From contig NZ_JACVAQ010000001.1 of assembly GCF_014851905.1 (NCBI RefSeq), positions 1,674,001 to 1,738,000 of the forward strand: a stretch of 64,000 nt of DNA, read 5' to 3'. Numbering within the stretch: position 1 is the stretch's first letter; the number at the start of each line of letters is the position of its first letter. Of this stretch, positions 45,152 to 54,841 are shown in pieces. Position numbers and translations under genes: made by a program. The stretch comes from Pseudomonas sp. PDM14 (GTDB taxonomy: Bacteria; Pseudomonadota; Gammaproteobacteria; Pseudomonadales; Pseudomonadaceae). The notes below the pieces were generated by a model, which made no database searches, had not been told where the DNA came from, and was given only the letters and a program-made list of their open reading frames with translations.

Positions 45152-46387
45152 ATGCGCAATATCCTGGTCGTCGAAGACAGCCCGCTGGTGCTGAAGATTC
45201 TGGAGCACCTGTTCCGCCAGGAGCCGCAGTTGCAGCCGCTGTTCTGCGCCTCGCTGGCCGAAGCCCAGGTGATGCTGGAAACCTCCTCCAGCCTGTTCTT
45301 CGCCGCCATCGTCGACCTCAACCTGCCCGACGCGCCGTACGGCGAAATCGTCGACCTGGTGATGCAGTTCAACCTGCCGTGCATCGTGCTCACCGGCTCC
45401 TACGACGAGCAGCGCCGCGACGAGCTGCTGCTCAAGGGCGTGGTCGACTACGTGCTCAAGGAAAGCCAGCACTCCTACGAATACGCCTTCCGCCTGCTGC
45501 ATCGGCTGGACAGCAACAGCCAGGTGAAAATCCTCGTCGCCGAGGACTCCGAAGCCACGCGCCACTTCATCCGCCGCGTGCTGACCCCGCACCTGTACCA
45601 GATCATCGACGCCCGCGACGGCGACGAGGCGCTGCGCATCCTCCAGGAGCAGCCGGACATCGACCTGTTCCTGGTCGACCACAGCATGCCCGGGCTCAGC
45701 GGCTTCGAGCTGGTCAAGCTGCTGCGGCAGAAGATGAAGCGCAACGAGCTAATCATTCTCGGCCTCTCGGCGGACAGCAAGGGCTCGCTCAGCGCGCTGT
45801 TCATCAAGCACGGCGCCGACGATTTCCTGCGCAAGCCGTTCTGCCCGGAAGAACTCAACTGCCGGGTGATGTCGACCCTGGAGCGCCGCGACATGCTGCG
45901 CGCGCTGAAGCAGGCGGCGCTGTTCGACTCGCTGACCGGCCTGTACAACCGCCGCGCCTTCTACGAGCAGGGCGTGCAGCTGTTCCGCCAGGCCCAGCGC
46001 GGCGGCCAGGAACTCAGCGTGGCGATGATCGACCTGGACTTCTTCAAGACCATCAACGATGAGCACGGCCACGCCAGCGGCGATACCGCGCTGATCGGCT
46101 TCGCCCGCTGCCTGCGCGAGGCGCTGCCGGACACCCTGCTCGGTCGCCTCGGTGGCGAGGAGTTCGCCCTGGTCAGCCATCAGGACGGCGCCACCCTGAG
46201 CGCCGCCCTCGACCAGCTGCGCAGCACCTGCGGCACCTTGAAGTACGCCAGCGGTGCGCCGCCGCTGTCGTTCAGCGCCGGGGTCTACCACGGCGCGCCG
46301 GAAGATCTGGAAAGCCTCCTGCACCAGGCCGACATGCGCCTGTACGAGGCCAAGCGCAGCGGCCGCGGACGCACCTGCTGCAACTGA
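45152..46387 (+). CDS. Double-receiver diguanylate cyclase (REC-REC-GGDEF)
   Basis: A 411-residue cytoplasmic protein. REC1 at about 1-115 has NILVVEDSPLVLKIL and the phospho-acceptor in AAIVDLNLPD. REC2 at about 125-245 has KILVAEDSEATRHFI, FLVDHSMPG and DDFLRKPF. The GGDEF domain at about 250-411 has DSLTGLYNRRAF, MIDLDFFKTINDEHGHASGD and the active-site GGEEF. The metal and GTP residues are intact, so it should make c-di-GMP on phosphorylation. No RxxD inhibitory site is obvious five residues before GGEEF. No kinase is adjacent. The ribosome site is TTGGAGG. Confidence 0.93.
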   Translation: MRNILVVEDSPLVLKILEHLFRQEPQLQPLFCASLAEAQVMLETSSSLFFAAIVDLNLPDAPYGEIVDLVMQFNLPCIVLTGSYDEQRRDELLLKGVVDYVLKESQHSYEYAFRLLHRLDSNSQVKILVAEDSEATRHFIRRVLTPHLYQIIDARDGDEALRILQEQPDIDLFLVDHSMPGLSGFELVKLLRQKMKRNELIILGLSADSKGSLSALFIKHGADDFLRKPFCPEELNCRVMSTLERRDMLRALKQAALFDSLTGLYNRRAFYEQGVQLFRQAQRGGQELSVAMIDLDFFKTINDEHGHASGDTALIGFARCLREALPDTLLGRLGGEEFALVSHQDGATLSAALDQLRSTCGTLKYASGAPPLSFSAGVYHGAPEDLESLLHQADMRLYEAKRSGRGRTCCN

Positions 46388-46391
46388 GGCG

Positions 46392-47126
46392 CTACAGGCC
46401 GTGGCGCCGGTAGATCTGCTGGTAGGTGCCGTCAGCGCGCATTTCGCCGATGGCGCGGTTGAAGTCGTTGACGATCTGCCGGTGCTGCGGATGGCTGCGC
46501 CGCACCAGGATGTGCAGGCCGCTCTCGGTCAGCGGTAACGGCAGGAACTCCAGGGCATCACGAATCTCGCGCAGGTCGCGGTTGAGGTGGTACTGCGCCA
46601 CCAGTTCGTCCTCCAGGGTCAGCTGCACGCGCCCGGCCGCGAGCATGCGCGCGCCCATGCCGAACTCCAGCACCGGCACCTTGGTCAGGGTCGTATCCTG
46701 GTCGAATTCCGGCGAGTAGCTGTAGCCGCGCACCACGGCGATGCTGAACGGACGCAGGTCGGCCAGGCTGGTGTAGATCGGCGGCAGGCCCTTGCGTCGC
46801 ATGAAGCGGATGCGGTTGACCAGATACGGCTCGGAGAACAGCGCGTAGCGCGTGCGGTCCTCGCTGAACCAGGCAGCCACGGTGACGTCGTAGTCGCCCT
46901 GCTCCATGCCGCGCAGCACACGGGCCCAGGGCACTTCGACGAATTCGGTGGTGTAGCCGGAACGGCGCAGCGCAGTATCGACCAGGTCCACCGCCAGGCC
47001 GTTGTTGGGCAACGCCTGGCTGGTGAACGGCGGCCAGGCATCACCCACCATGCGCAGGTGTTCGCCGCTGGCCTGACCGCAGGCGAGCGCCGTCAGCAGT
47101 AGCGCGAGACAGCGAATTCCGTTCAT
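46392..47126 (-). CDS. Orphan SBP_bac_3-type periplasmic solute-binding protein (A)
   Basis: A 244-residue secreted protein, leader MNGIRCLALLLTALACGQASG, with the family-3 solute-binding fold: MVGDAWPPFTSQALPNNGLAVDLVDTALRRSGY, EVPWARVLRGMEQGDYDVTVAAWFSEDRTRYALFSEPYL and the hinge region SIAVVRGYSYSPEF. No ABC permease or ATPase is nearby. It converges with the REC-REC-GGDEF gene (4 bp between stops). The pattern W-A-R-V/A...G-x-x-D recurs in two further orphans in this window (53779 and 55796). Ligand unknown, perhaps polar amino acid-like. Confidence 0.82.
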   Translation of the reverse strand: MNGIRCLALLLTALACGQASGEHLRMVGDAWPPFTSQALPNNGLAVDLVDTALRRSGYTTEFVEVPWARVLRGMEQGDYDVTVAAWFSEDRTRYALFSEPYLVNRIRFMRRKGLPPIYTSLADLRPFSIAVVRGYSYSPEFDQDTTLTKVPVLEFGMGARMLAAGRVQLTLEDELVAQYHLNRDLREIRDALEFLPLPLTESGLHILVRRSHPQHRQIVNDFNRAIGEMRADGTYQQIYRRHGL

Positions 47127-47371
47127 TACCCGACTTCCACTACCCAGGGGTGTTGTAAGACTAGTCAGAGTTGGCCACCCTCTGTGCACCATCCAGCGGG
47201 AATGCCCGAACACGCCCCGACGGCAGCGGCACGCGCGCTACTGTCGCGGCAGGATCGGTCGCTAGAATGGTGCCTTGGCGACGCTTGCCGCCGTCTTTCG
47301 CTAGACCCGTTCTTTTCTGTTTCGGTTCGGCCTATCTGCCCAACCCTGATCCGGCGAGTAGCCCGTCACCC

Positions 47372-49558
47372 ATGTCCTCATCGCTGAACCATACCCTGCG
47401 CCGCCTCTGGGCCCGCGAAAAATTCACCTACGGCATTCGCGTGTTCATCGCCCTCGCCGGCTCGATGGCGCTGTGCTGGTACCTGGACCGCATCGCCTTC
47501 GTCATTCCGCTGTTCCTCGGCTGCATCGCCAGCGCCCTGGCGGAAAGCGACGATCACTGGCGCGGCCGCCTGCAGGCGCTGCTGGTAACCCTGGTGTGCT
47601 TCGCCGCCACCGCCTGTGCCGTGCAATTACTGTTCCCCATGCCCTGGCTGTTCGGTGCCGGCCTGGCACTGGCCGCCTTCGCCATGACCCTGCTCGGCGG
47701 CATCGGCGAGCGCTATGCCGCGGTGGCGCAGGCCACGCTGATTCTGGCGATCTACACGGCCATCGGCCTGGAACACCGCGGCGGCGCCATGGGCAGCTTC
47801 TGGCAGGAGCCACTGCTGCTTATTTCCGGTGCAGCCTGGTACGGCCTGCTCGCGGTGATCTGGAGTGCGCTGTTCAGCCAGCAGCCGGTGCAGCAGGCCC
47901 TGGCGCGGGTGTTCGTCGAGCTGGGCGCCTATCTGCGCCTGAAGGCCTCGCTGTTCGAGCCGGTACGCCAGCTCGACATCGAGCAGCGTCGCCTGGAGCT
48001 GGCGCGGCAGAACGGCCAGGTGGTGACCGCGCTGAACCAGGCCAAGGAAATCATCCTCAACCGCATGAGCCGCAAGCGCAGCGGGCAGAAGACCAACCGC
48101 TACCTCAAGCTGTACTTCATCGCCCAAGACATCCATGAACGCGCCAGCTCCTCGCACTACCCGTACAACGCCTTGGCCGATGCCTTCTTCCACAGCGACG
48201 TGATGTTCCGCTGCGGCCGCCTGCTCAGCCAGCAGGGCAAGGCCTGCCAGGCACTCGGCCGGGCCATTCGCCTGCGCCAGCCGTTCGACTACGCCGACAA
48301 CAGCCAGGCCATGACCGACCTGCACGCCTCGCTGGACTACCTGCGCGAGCAGCAGAACCCGGCCTGGCGCCGCCTGCTGCGCTCGCTCGGGGCGCTGGCC
48401 GGCAACCTCACCACCCTGGAACTGAAGCTGGCCAGCGCCAGCAACCCCGACGCGTTGGCCGACGAACAGGACAGCACCCTGCTTGACCGCTCCCCGCAAA
48501 GCTTCAAGGACGCCTTCGACCGCCTGCGCCAGCACTTCACCCCGACCAGCCTGGTGTTCCGCCACGCCCTGCGCCTGTCGCTGGCGCTGGCCGCCGGCTA
48601 CTGCCTGCTGCACTGGATCCACCCGCAGCAGGGCTACTGGATTCTTCTCACCACCCTGTTCGTCTGCCGCCCCAGCTACGGCGCCACGCGCCTGCGCCTG
48701 GTGCAGCGGGTAGCCGGTACGCTGGTCGGCCTGATGCTCGGCTGGGCGCTGATCACCCTGTTCCCCGAGCCGCTGCTGCAGTCGTTGTTCGCCGTGCTCG
48801 CCGGGGTGGCGTTCTTCATCAACCGGGTCGACCGCTATACCCTGGCGACCACCGCCATGACCCTGGTGGTGATGCTCTGCTTCAACCAGATCAGCGACGC
48901 CTACGCACTGTTCTGGCCGCGCCTGGTGGATACTGCGCTGGGCACGCTGATCGCCGGCCTGGCGGTGTTCTTCGTGCTGCCGGACTGGCAGGGGCGCAAG
49001 CTCAACCAGGTGCTGGCCAACACCCTGAGCAGCAACAGCCGCTACCTGCTGCAGATCATGCAGCAGTACGAGTCCGGCAAGCGCGACGACCTCAGCTACC
49101 GCCTGGCCCGACGCAACGCGCACAACGCCGACGCGGCGCTGTCGACCACCCTGTCGAACATGCTCATGGAGCCCGGCCATTTCCGTAAGGATGCCGAGAC
49201 CGGCTTCCGCTTCCTGGTCCTGTCGCACACCCTGCTCAGCTACCTGTCCGGCCTCGGTGCGCACCGCGAAAGCCTGCCCGACGATGCCAGCGATGCCCTC
49301 CACGACCGCGCCGTGGCGCATATCAGCGCGAGCCTGGAGAGCATCGCCGCCAGCCTGCAGAACAATCAGCCGGTGGCGGTGCATGACGAACTCGACCAGA
49401 GCCTGGCCGAGGAGCTGGAGCAGATTCCCGAGGAAATCGACGAGGGCCACCGCCTGGTGCAGATGCAGCTCGGCCTGATCTGCCGCCAGCTGGCGCCGCT
49501 GCGCACCCTGGTCGCGCACCTGCAGAAGCGCCTGCCGGAACCGGCGAAGATCGCCTGA
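47372..49558 (+). CDS. YccS/FUSC family inner-membrane protein
   Basis: A 728-residue membrane protein with the YccS layout: an N-terminal hydrophobic block of about six helices (YGIRVFIALAGSMALCWYLDRIAFVIPLFLGCIASALAESDDHWRGR), a central cytoplasmic region of about 230 residues, a second six-helix block (LRLSLALAAGYCLLHWIHPQQGYWILLTTLFVCRPSYGATRLRLVQRVAGTLVG) and a cytoplasmic helical tail. It belongs to the FUSC/aromatic-acid-exporter-like superfamily; substrate unknown. ATG 47372 opens directly on the family N-terminus (MSSSLNHTLRRLWAREK). The 245 bp before it contain no other supported gene. Confidence 0.88.
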   Translation: MSSSLNHTLRRLWAREKFTYGIRVFIALAGSMALCWYLDRIAFVIPLFLGCIASALAESDDHWRGRLQALLVTLVCFAATACAVQLLFPMPWLFGAGLALAAFAMTLLGGIGERYAAVAQATLILAIYTAIGLEHRGGAMGSFWQEPLLLISGAAWYGLLAVIWSALFSQQPVQQALARVFVELGAYLRLKASLFEPVRQLDIEQRRLELARQNGQVVTALNQAKEIILNRMSRKRSGQKTNRYLKLYFIAQDIHERASSSHYPYNALADAFFHSDVMFRCGRLLSQQGKACQALGRAIRLRQPFDYADNSQAMTDLHASLDYLREQQNPAWRRLLRSLGALAGNLTTLELKLASASNPDALADEQDSTLLDRSPQSFKDAFDRLRQHFTPTSLVFRHALRLSLALAAGYCLLHWIHPQQGYWILLTTLFVCRPSYGATRLRLVQRVAGTLVGLMLGWALITLFPEPLLQSLFAVLAGVAFFINRVDRYTLATTAMTLVVMLCFNQISDAYALFWPRLVDTALGTLIAGLAVFFVLPDWQGRKLNQVLANTLSSNSRYLLQIMQQYESGKRDDLSYRLARRNAHNADAALSTTLSNMLMEPGHFRKDAETGFRFLVLSHTLLSYLSGLGAHRESLPDDASDALHDRAVAHISASLESIAASLQNNQPVAVHDELDQSLAEELEQIPEEIDEGHRLVQMQLGLICRQLAPLRTLVAHLQKRLPEPAKIA

Positions 49559-49584
49559 TCGTAAATGGCAGGTCGTTTTGATCG

Positions 49585-49605
49585 TTCCCACGCTCCGCGT
49601 GGGCA
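49585..49605 (+). repeat. REP-like palindromic element, copy 3
   Basis: TTCCCACGC-TCC-GCGTGGGCA is the same element as the doublet at 29710 and 29810, with one arm slightly degraded. It is a single copy here, in the 165-bp gap between the YccS-like gene and the flavoprotein gene. Confidence 0.8.
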
Positions 49606-49723
49606 CCATCAACCCCTGGCAGCCATCCCCCCTACAACAACCTTTGCCCGACGATAGCGCGCAAGCCCCACCAATGCTTTCCGCTAGAATGCGCGCCTTC
49701 TGCGATCAACCGAGGTTCTGCCC

Positions 49724-50908
49724 GTGTCCTTCTCTCCGGTCATCATCATTGGCGCCGGCGCCGCCGGCCTGATGTGCGCGGCGCAGGCCGCCGCGCGTGG
49801 GCGCCAGGTGCTGCTGCTGGACCACGCCAACAAGGCCGGCAAGAAGATCCTCATGTCCGGCGGCGGGCGCTGCAACTTCACCAACCTGTACGTCGAGCCG
49901 GGCAACTTCCTCTCGCACAACGCGCACTTCTGCAAATCGGCGCTGGCGCGCTACACCCAGTGGGACTTCATCGGCCTGGTGGCCAAGCACGGCGTGCCGT
50001 ACCACGAGAAGAAGCTCGGCCAGCTGTTCTGCGACAACAAGTCCAGCGACATCCTCGAACTGCTGCTCAGCGAGTGCCGCGACGGCGGCGTCGACCTGCG
50101 CCTGGAGACCAACGTCACGCAGATCGACAAGACGGACGCCGGCTACCACCTGACCACCAGCGCCGGCAGCTTCGACTGCGAGTCCCTGGTGATCGCCAGC
50201 GGCGGCCTGTCGATTCCCACCCTTGGCGCCAGCGGCTTCGGCTATCAGGTCGCGCGCCAGTTCGGCCACACGCTGCTGCCGACCCGCGCCGGCCTGGTGC
50301 CGTTCACCATCACCGAGCCGCAGCTCAAGGCGCTGTGCACGGAGCTGTCCGGCACCTCGGTGGAAGACTGCGTGGTGAGCTGCAACGGGCAGAGTTTCAA
50401 GGAGAACATCCTGTTCACCCACCGCGGCCTGTCGGGCCCGGCGATCCTGCAGATCTCCTCGTACTGGCAGCCGGGCGATGCCATCAGCATCAACCTGCTG
50501 CCGCACCTCGACCTGCCCGAGTGGCTGGCCACGCAACAGCGTGAGCGGCCGAACAGCGAGCTGAAGACCCTGCTCGCCGAGCTGTTCACCAAGAAGATGG
50601 CCGGGCTGCTGGCCGAGCAGTGGTTTGCCTCCAGGCCGCTGCGCCAATACACCCCCGCCGAACTGAACGAGGTCGCCGCCCAGCTGGCCGACTGGACCTT
50701 GGTGCCGGCCGGCACCGAGGGCTACCGCACCGCGGAAGTCACCCTCGGCGGCGTGGACACCCGCGAGGTGTCGTCGAAGACCATGGAGTCGCAGAAATCA
50801 CCGGGGCTGTACTTCATCGGCGAGGTGCTGGATGTCAGCGGCCACCTCGGCGGTTTCAATTTCCAGTGGGCCTGGGCCTCGGCCCACGCGGCGGCGCAAT
50901 ACGTGTGA
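49724..50908 (+). CDS. HI0933/YhiN-like FAD-dependent oxidoreductase
   Basis: A 394-residue flavoprotein. The Rossmann FAD loop is VIIIGAGAAGLMCAAQAAARG (about 6-26), followed by the family signatures KAGKKILMSGGGRCNFTN, ASGGLSIPTLGASGFGYQVARQFG, FTHRGLSGPAILQISS and the C-terminal GLYFIGEVLDVSGHLGGFNFQWAWASAHAAA. The reaction catalysed by this HI0933 family is not established. The GTG at 49724 gives the standard N-terminus. It is an isolated gene; the next one starts 120 bp downstream. Confidence 0.9.
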   Translation: MSFSPVIIIGAGAAGLMCAAQAAARGRQVLLLDHANKAGKKILMSGGGRCNFTNLYVEPGNFLSHNAHFCKSALARYTQWDFIGLVAKHGVPYHEKKLGQLFCDNKSSDILELLLSECRDGGVDLRLETNVTQIDKTDAGYHLTTSAGSFDCESLVIASGGLSIPTLGASGFGYQVARQFGHTLLPTRAGLVPFTITEPQLKALCTELSGTSVEDCVVSCNGQSFKENILFTHRGLSGPAILQISSYWQPGDAISINLLPHLDLPEWLATQQRERPNSELKTLLAELFTKKMAGLLAEQWFASRPLRQYTPAELNEVAAQLADWTLVPAGTEGYRTAEVTLGGVDTREVSSKTMESQKSPGLYFIGEVLDVSGHLGGFNFQWAWASAHAAAQYV

Positions 50909-51028
50909 AAACGGCCGAAGTTGCGGCAAAAAGATACAGATTCTCGGCTACCGCTGGCCAGGCCATCTAGCACTCTGCCACTATTCGGGCTCCGCGCCAG
51001 GAGGGCGCGAAGCTCCCTGAGTGCTCCA

Positions 51029-52828
51029 ATGTCACGCCCGGCCTCTCTGCGCGCATCCCCTGTCCTGCTGCTTCTCGCGGCGCTCTTGCTCACCTGCCTG
51101 ACGATCCAGCCGGTGCGGGCCGCCCTGCTGCTCGACGATCATGCCGAGGCCGTCGACCTGTATGGCCAGGTCGACTACCTGATCGACGCCGAAGGCACCC
51201 TGCAGTTGCAGGACATGGACGCCGCCAGCGCGCGCTTCCAGAGCAGCACCACGCAGCGCGACCTGGGTTTCGGTTACCGCCATGGCGCCATCTGGCTGCG
51301 CCTGCAGGTCGAGTCCCGGGCCACGCACAGCCGTGACTGGCGCCTGGCCTTCACCTACCCGTCGCTGGATCTGCTGGAGTACTACAACGTCGGCAGCGAC
51401 GGCGTGGCCGTTGGCCGCTCCGGGGACATGGTGCCCTATGCCGAACGCAGCATCGGCAACCGCGACCTGGTGTTCAGCCTGCGCCTGCTGCCTGGTGAGC
51501 GCCGCACCCTGTACCTGCGCGCCAGTTCGGAAGGCAGCATGACCCTCAGCGGCGCGCTCTGGCCGGAGCGCGCCTTCGAGCAGCACAGCGCCAACGGCTA
51601 TGTAGTGCACGCGCTCTACTGCGGCATTCTGCTCGCCCTCGGTCTGTACAACCTGCTGCTGTTCGTCGCCCTGCGCGAGCGGCCATTCCTCAACTACGTG
51701 CTGTTCATGCTCGCCTTCGGCCTCAGCGTGCTCTCGCTCAACGGCCTCGGCGCGCAGTACCTGTGGCCGCATGCCCAGCCCTGGAGCAACCGCATGCTGC
51801 CGGTCAGCCTGACCCTGGCGGCGCTGCTGTCCGCGGTGTTCGCCCGCAGTTTCCTCGACACCCGGCAATGGCTGCCACGCTGGGACGCCATCCTGCGCCT
51901 GCTCTGCGTGGCGACAGCCGTGGCGGTGCTGGCGACTATCGTGCTGCCGGTGCAGCGTGCGCTGCAGACCATGTCCCTGAGCGGCCTGGTGGTCACCGTG
52001 ATGTTGCTGATCACCGGTTTCCTCTGCGTGCGCTACCGTGTGCCGGGCGCGCGCCTGTTCGTGCTCGCCTGGCTCATGCTGCTCAGCGGTGCCGTGCTGC
52101 TGGCGCTGCGCAACTTCGCCATGATCCCCTCGAACTTCATCACCGTGCACGCCATGCAGATCGGCTCGGCCCTGGAGATGATCCTGCTCTCCTTCGCCCT
52201 CGCCGCGCGCTTCAACGCGCACAAGCGGCAGAAGGAGGAGGAACTGCAGCGCCATGAGAAGGAACTGGAGCAACGCGTTGCCGAACGCACCGAGGCACTG
52301 GAAGAAGCCAACCAGCGCCTGCGCAACCTGGCCCTGAAAGACCCGCTGACCGGCCTGGCCAACCGCACCGCCCTGCAACAGCAGCTGGAGCTGGCGATTC
52401 GCCGCTCGCAGCGGCGCCAGGAGCTGCTCGCGGTGATGCTGATCGACCTCGACGGCTTCAAGCCGATCAACGACCAGCACGGCCACGGCCTTGGCGACCT
52501 GGTGCTGGCCGAGATCGCTCAGCGCCTGCTGCAGCACGCGCGCGAAACCGACCTGCCGGCGCGCCTGGGTGGCGATGAGTTCGTCCTGATCGGCGAGACC
52601 ATCCAGTCCGCCGAGCACGCCGTACAGCTGGCCGAACGTCTGCTTGCACGCATCGCCGAGCCGATCGAGCTGGAGGGCCTGAGCCTGAGCGTCGGCGCCA
52701 GCATCGGCATCGCCCTCAGCCACGGCGAGGAAGACGGCACCACGCTGATCCGCCGTGCCGACGCGGCGATGTACGCGGCCAAGGCCGGCGGGCGCAACCG
52801 CGTCTACCTGCTACCGCAAAACGACTGA
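51029..52828 (+). CDS. 7TMR-DISM diguanylate cyclase
   Basis: A 599-residue membrane enzyme. A signal anchor (VLLLLAALLLTCLTIQPVRA) leads into a periplasmic 7TMR-DISMED2 domain at about 35-170. Seven helices follow at about 185-385 (GYVVHALYCGILLALGLYNLLLFVALRERPFLNYVLFML). A coiled coil comes next (KRQKEEELQRHEKELEQRVAERTEALEEANQRL), then a GGDEF domain with DPLTGLANRTAL, LIDLDGFKPINDQHGHGLGD and an intact GGDEF. It should synthesise c-di-GMP in response to a periplasmic ligand, possibly carbohydrate. The start at 51029 excludes an unlikely 36-residue extension. Confidence 0.92.
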   Translation: MSRPASLRASPVLLLLAALLLTCLTIQPVRAALLLDDHAEAVDLYGQVDYLIDAEGTLQLQDMDAASARFQSSTTQRDLGFGYRHGAIWLRLQVESRATHSRDWRLAFTYPSLDLLEYYNVGSDGVAVGRSGDMVPYAERSIGNRDLVFSLRLLPGERRTLYLRASSEGSMTLSGALWPERAFEQHSANGYVVHALYCGILLALGLYNLLLFVALRERPFLNYVLFMLAFGLSVLSLNGLGAQYLWPHAQPWSNRMLPVSLTLAALLSAVFARSFLDTRQWLPRWDAILRLLCVATAVAVLATIVLPVQRALQTMSLSGLVVTVMLLITGFLCVRYRVPGARLFVLAWLMLLSGAVLLALRNFAMIPSNFITVHAMQIGSALEMILLSFALAARFNAHKRQKEEELQRHEKELEQRVAERTEALEEANQRLRNLALKDPLTGLANRTALQQQLELAIRRSQRRQELLAVMLIDLDGFKPINDQHGHGLGDLVLAEIAQRLLQHARETDLPARLGGDEFVLIGETIQSAEHAVQLAERLLARIAEPIELEGLSLSVGASIGIALSHGEEDGTTLIRRADAAMYAAKAGGRNRVYLLPQND

Positions 52829-52835
52829 GTGCCGC

Positions 52836-53702
52836 TCAGGGCCTGGGCAGCAGCGTGATGAAGCGCTTCGCCCAGGTGTGCACATCCCCCGGCCAGCGCG
52901 CCGACACGTAATTGCCATCCTGCACCACCCACGCCGGACGCTCGTCCTGCGCGGTGTCGCGGTGCAGGCCGCTGGTCTTGTGCCAGAACGCCGGTGCCTC
53001 TTTCGGCACATCGAGGAAATCCGCCGGGCTGGCCAGCAAGCGGCTGACTTCACCCTGCACGCTCATGTAGCCCGCTGGCTGGTCGGGCGCCTCCGGGTAG
53101 GTGCGGTAGTAGTCGCGGTTCCACCAGCGACCGTAGAAACGGGTCAGGTCCCAGGCGGTCTTTTCCAGAGCCCAGGTCAGCGCGGTGGTCTTGCGCCCGT
53201 GCAGCACCGAACGGCCATCCGCCGTCTTGCTCCGCGCCACCAGCAGCACGCCATGGCAGACCGCCGCCACGGGTTTGTCGGCGGCGAAGAAGGCCGCGAC
53301 GAAGGTCTGCAGGTCCGCGCTGTCGAGGTAGGCACGCATGCCGCGCGCCCAGTGTCCGCCCGGAATCAGCAGGCCGGCGAAATCCTCCACGCGCAGGCGC
53401 TCGTGGCGTAGCGGCTGGCGGTAGTCGGGGTCGGCAAGCATCTGCGCGCAGGCCTCGCGCGCGTCACGCCGGGCGCGCAGCAGCAGGCCGAGCAGCTTGA
53501 GCTTGCGCAGGCCGGGAATCAGCCCCCAGGGGTCGAGTCCTTCGCCCGTCATCATCACCGGGTCCGGCGTCGCCGGCAGGCCATCCGGGGTGGCGAAACA
53601 CACGCGGTAGCCGGCATCACGCAACTGGCGCCAGGCCAGGGCGGCTTCGCTTGGGTCATAGTCGCGGCTTGGCAGGGGGATGACGACGCAGGGAGCAGGC
53701 AT
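52836..53702 (-). CDS. DJ-1/PfpI family protein (class I glutamine amidotransferase-like)
   Basis: A 288-residue cytoplasmic protein with the DJ-1/PfpI fold: VVIPLPSRDYDPSEAALAWRQLRDAGYRVCFATPDG at the start, the glycine-rich FAGLLIPGGHWARGMRAYLDS and the nucleophile elbow PVAAVCHGVLLVARS with a candidate catalytic Cys. It is longer than typical PfpI proteins (about 170-230 residues), with extra residues before the elbow (LRKLKLLGLLLRARRDAREACAQML) and a C-terminal tail. A glyoxalase, chaperone or hydrolase role is not decidable. It converges on the diguanylate cyclase gene. Confidence 0.85.
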   Translation of the reverse strand: MPAPCVVIPLPSRDYDPSEAALAWRQLRDAGYRVCFATPDGLPATPDPVMMTGEGLDPWGLIPGLRKLKLLGLLLRARRDAREACAQMLADPDYRQPLRHERLRVEDFAGLLIPGGHWARGMRAYLDSADLQTFVAAFFAADKPVAAVCHGVLLVARSKTADGRSVLHGRKTTALTWALEKTAWDLTRFYGRWWNRDYYRTYPEAPDQPAGYMSVQGEVSRLLASPADFLDVPKEAPAFWHKTSGLHRDTAQDERPAWVVQDGNYVSARWPGDVHTWAKRFITLLPRP

Positions 53703-53778
53703 GGTGGGCCTCACGGGGTTGGGAGAGCGGACCATAGCAGTTCGTCACCGCCCTCACCCTGGCCCAACGTGCCAGCCG

Positions 53779-54711
53779 TCAGGGCCAGGGCTGCCAGTAC
53801 GGCGTCTCGGCGAACGCCGCGCCGAGGCGCCGGTATTCGCCGCTGACCTTGAGCACGCGCAGCGCCGCACTCAGGCGCGGCTCCACTGCGTCGCCCCGGG
53901 CGCCCTTGGCCACCAGCCAGTTCGCCGGGTAGTCGGGGAACGGCACGCCGCGCAGTTCGGCACGCAGGCCAAGGCGGTCGATCTCCCGCTCGACGCTGGC
54001 GGGGGCGAACACGTAGCCCTGGATGCGCCCGCGGGCGAGCTTCTCCAGGCTGCTCTGCACGCTGCTGCTGGGCACAGCTGGGAAACCCAGCGCCTGCGTG
54101 TGGGCGCGATCGGTCTCGATGCGATAGGGATAACCCAGGCCGCCGAGGCGTGGCTGCGGGCCAATGATCTTTTCCAGCTGATCGCGGCGCCAGCTCTGCC
54201 CGAGCAGAGGAGCGAAGCGCGCCTGCTGTTCGGCACTCAGGCCGATGCCGGCCAACTGCGCACGGGTCAGCCGCCACTCCGAGGCCAGCACCGCCTCGGC
54301 GTCGAGGGTCTGCTGGCGGCGGGTGTAAAGGGCGAAGCGCACGCTGCCCAGCGCCTCGCCGCCGTAGTGCAGGCCTTCGGGAACATTCTCGACCAGGCCG
54401 ACGTAAGGCATCTGCAGGTGAGCGGCGCCCTGCTGGGTCAGCAGGATAGAGCGGGCGAACGGCATCACCCGCGGCTCCAGGCGCACGCCATCCAGCTCAC
54501 GGTCCAGTGCGGCGATCAGTTGCAGCAGCGGGCCCTGGCCATCGGCCTCGGCCAGGCCGGGCACATGGGCGACCGCCACCACCCAGGTTTCCTCCGCCGC
54601 CAGCGCCGCGGTGCAGCCGAACCCGGCGGACAGGGCCAGCACCGCCCCGTGCAGCCAGGCGGCCCGGGGCGAACGATGCGGCGTGCCGCGAATAGAACCT
54701 TGGTTCGGCAA
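53779..54711 (-). CDS. Orphan SBP_bac_3-type periplasmic protein (B)
   Basis: A 310-residue secreted protein, apparently from a TTG start at 54711, with a long leader (WLHGAVLALSAGFGCTAALA). The mature part resembles the family-3 solute-binding fold: WVVAVAHVPGLAEADGQGPLLQLIAALDREL, PRVMPFARSILLTQQGAAHLQMPYVG and YVFAPASVEREIDRLGL. No transporter genes adjoin it. The start codon is uncertain, because no ATG with a leader is available. Ligand unknown. Confidence 0.7.
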   Translation of the reverse strand: MPNQGSIRGTPHRSPRAAWLHGAVLALSAGFGCTAALAAEETWVVAVAHVPGLAEADGQGPLLQLIAALDRELDGVRLEPRVMPFARSILLTQQGAAHLQMPYVGLVENVPEGLHYGGEALGSVRFALYTRRQQTLDAEAVLASEWRLTRAQLAGIGLSAEQQARFAPLLGQSWRRDQLEKIIGPQPRLGGLGYPYRIETDRAHTQALGFPAVPSSSVQSSLEKLARGRIQGYVFAPASVEREIDRLGLRAELRGVPFPDYPANWLVAKGARGDAVEPRLSAALRVLKVSGEYRRLGAAFAETPYWQPWP

Positions 54712-54841
54712 ATGCGATTCCTCGTCTTGTCACCAGCAGTGTAGGTGGCCATTGCCAGCCTGCCGCACGCTACCACTGGACTTCCCTGAGCGCGCGCCGG
54801 CCTCTACCATCGCCTTCTTTTCCGTTCAGCCAGACCTTCCC

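Noticed and set aside
47627..49612. 661-codon minus-strand frame opposite the YccS-like gene
   Set aside because: Shadow of a well-supported membrane protein gene, with no start context or motif.
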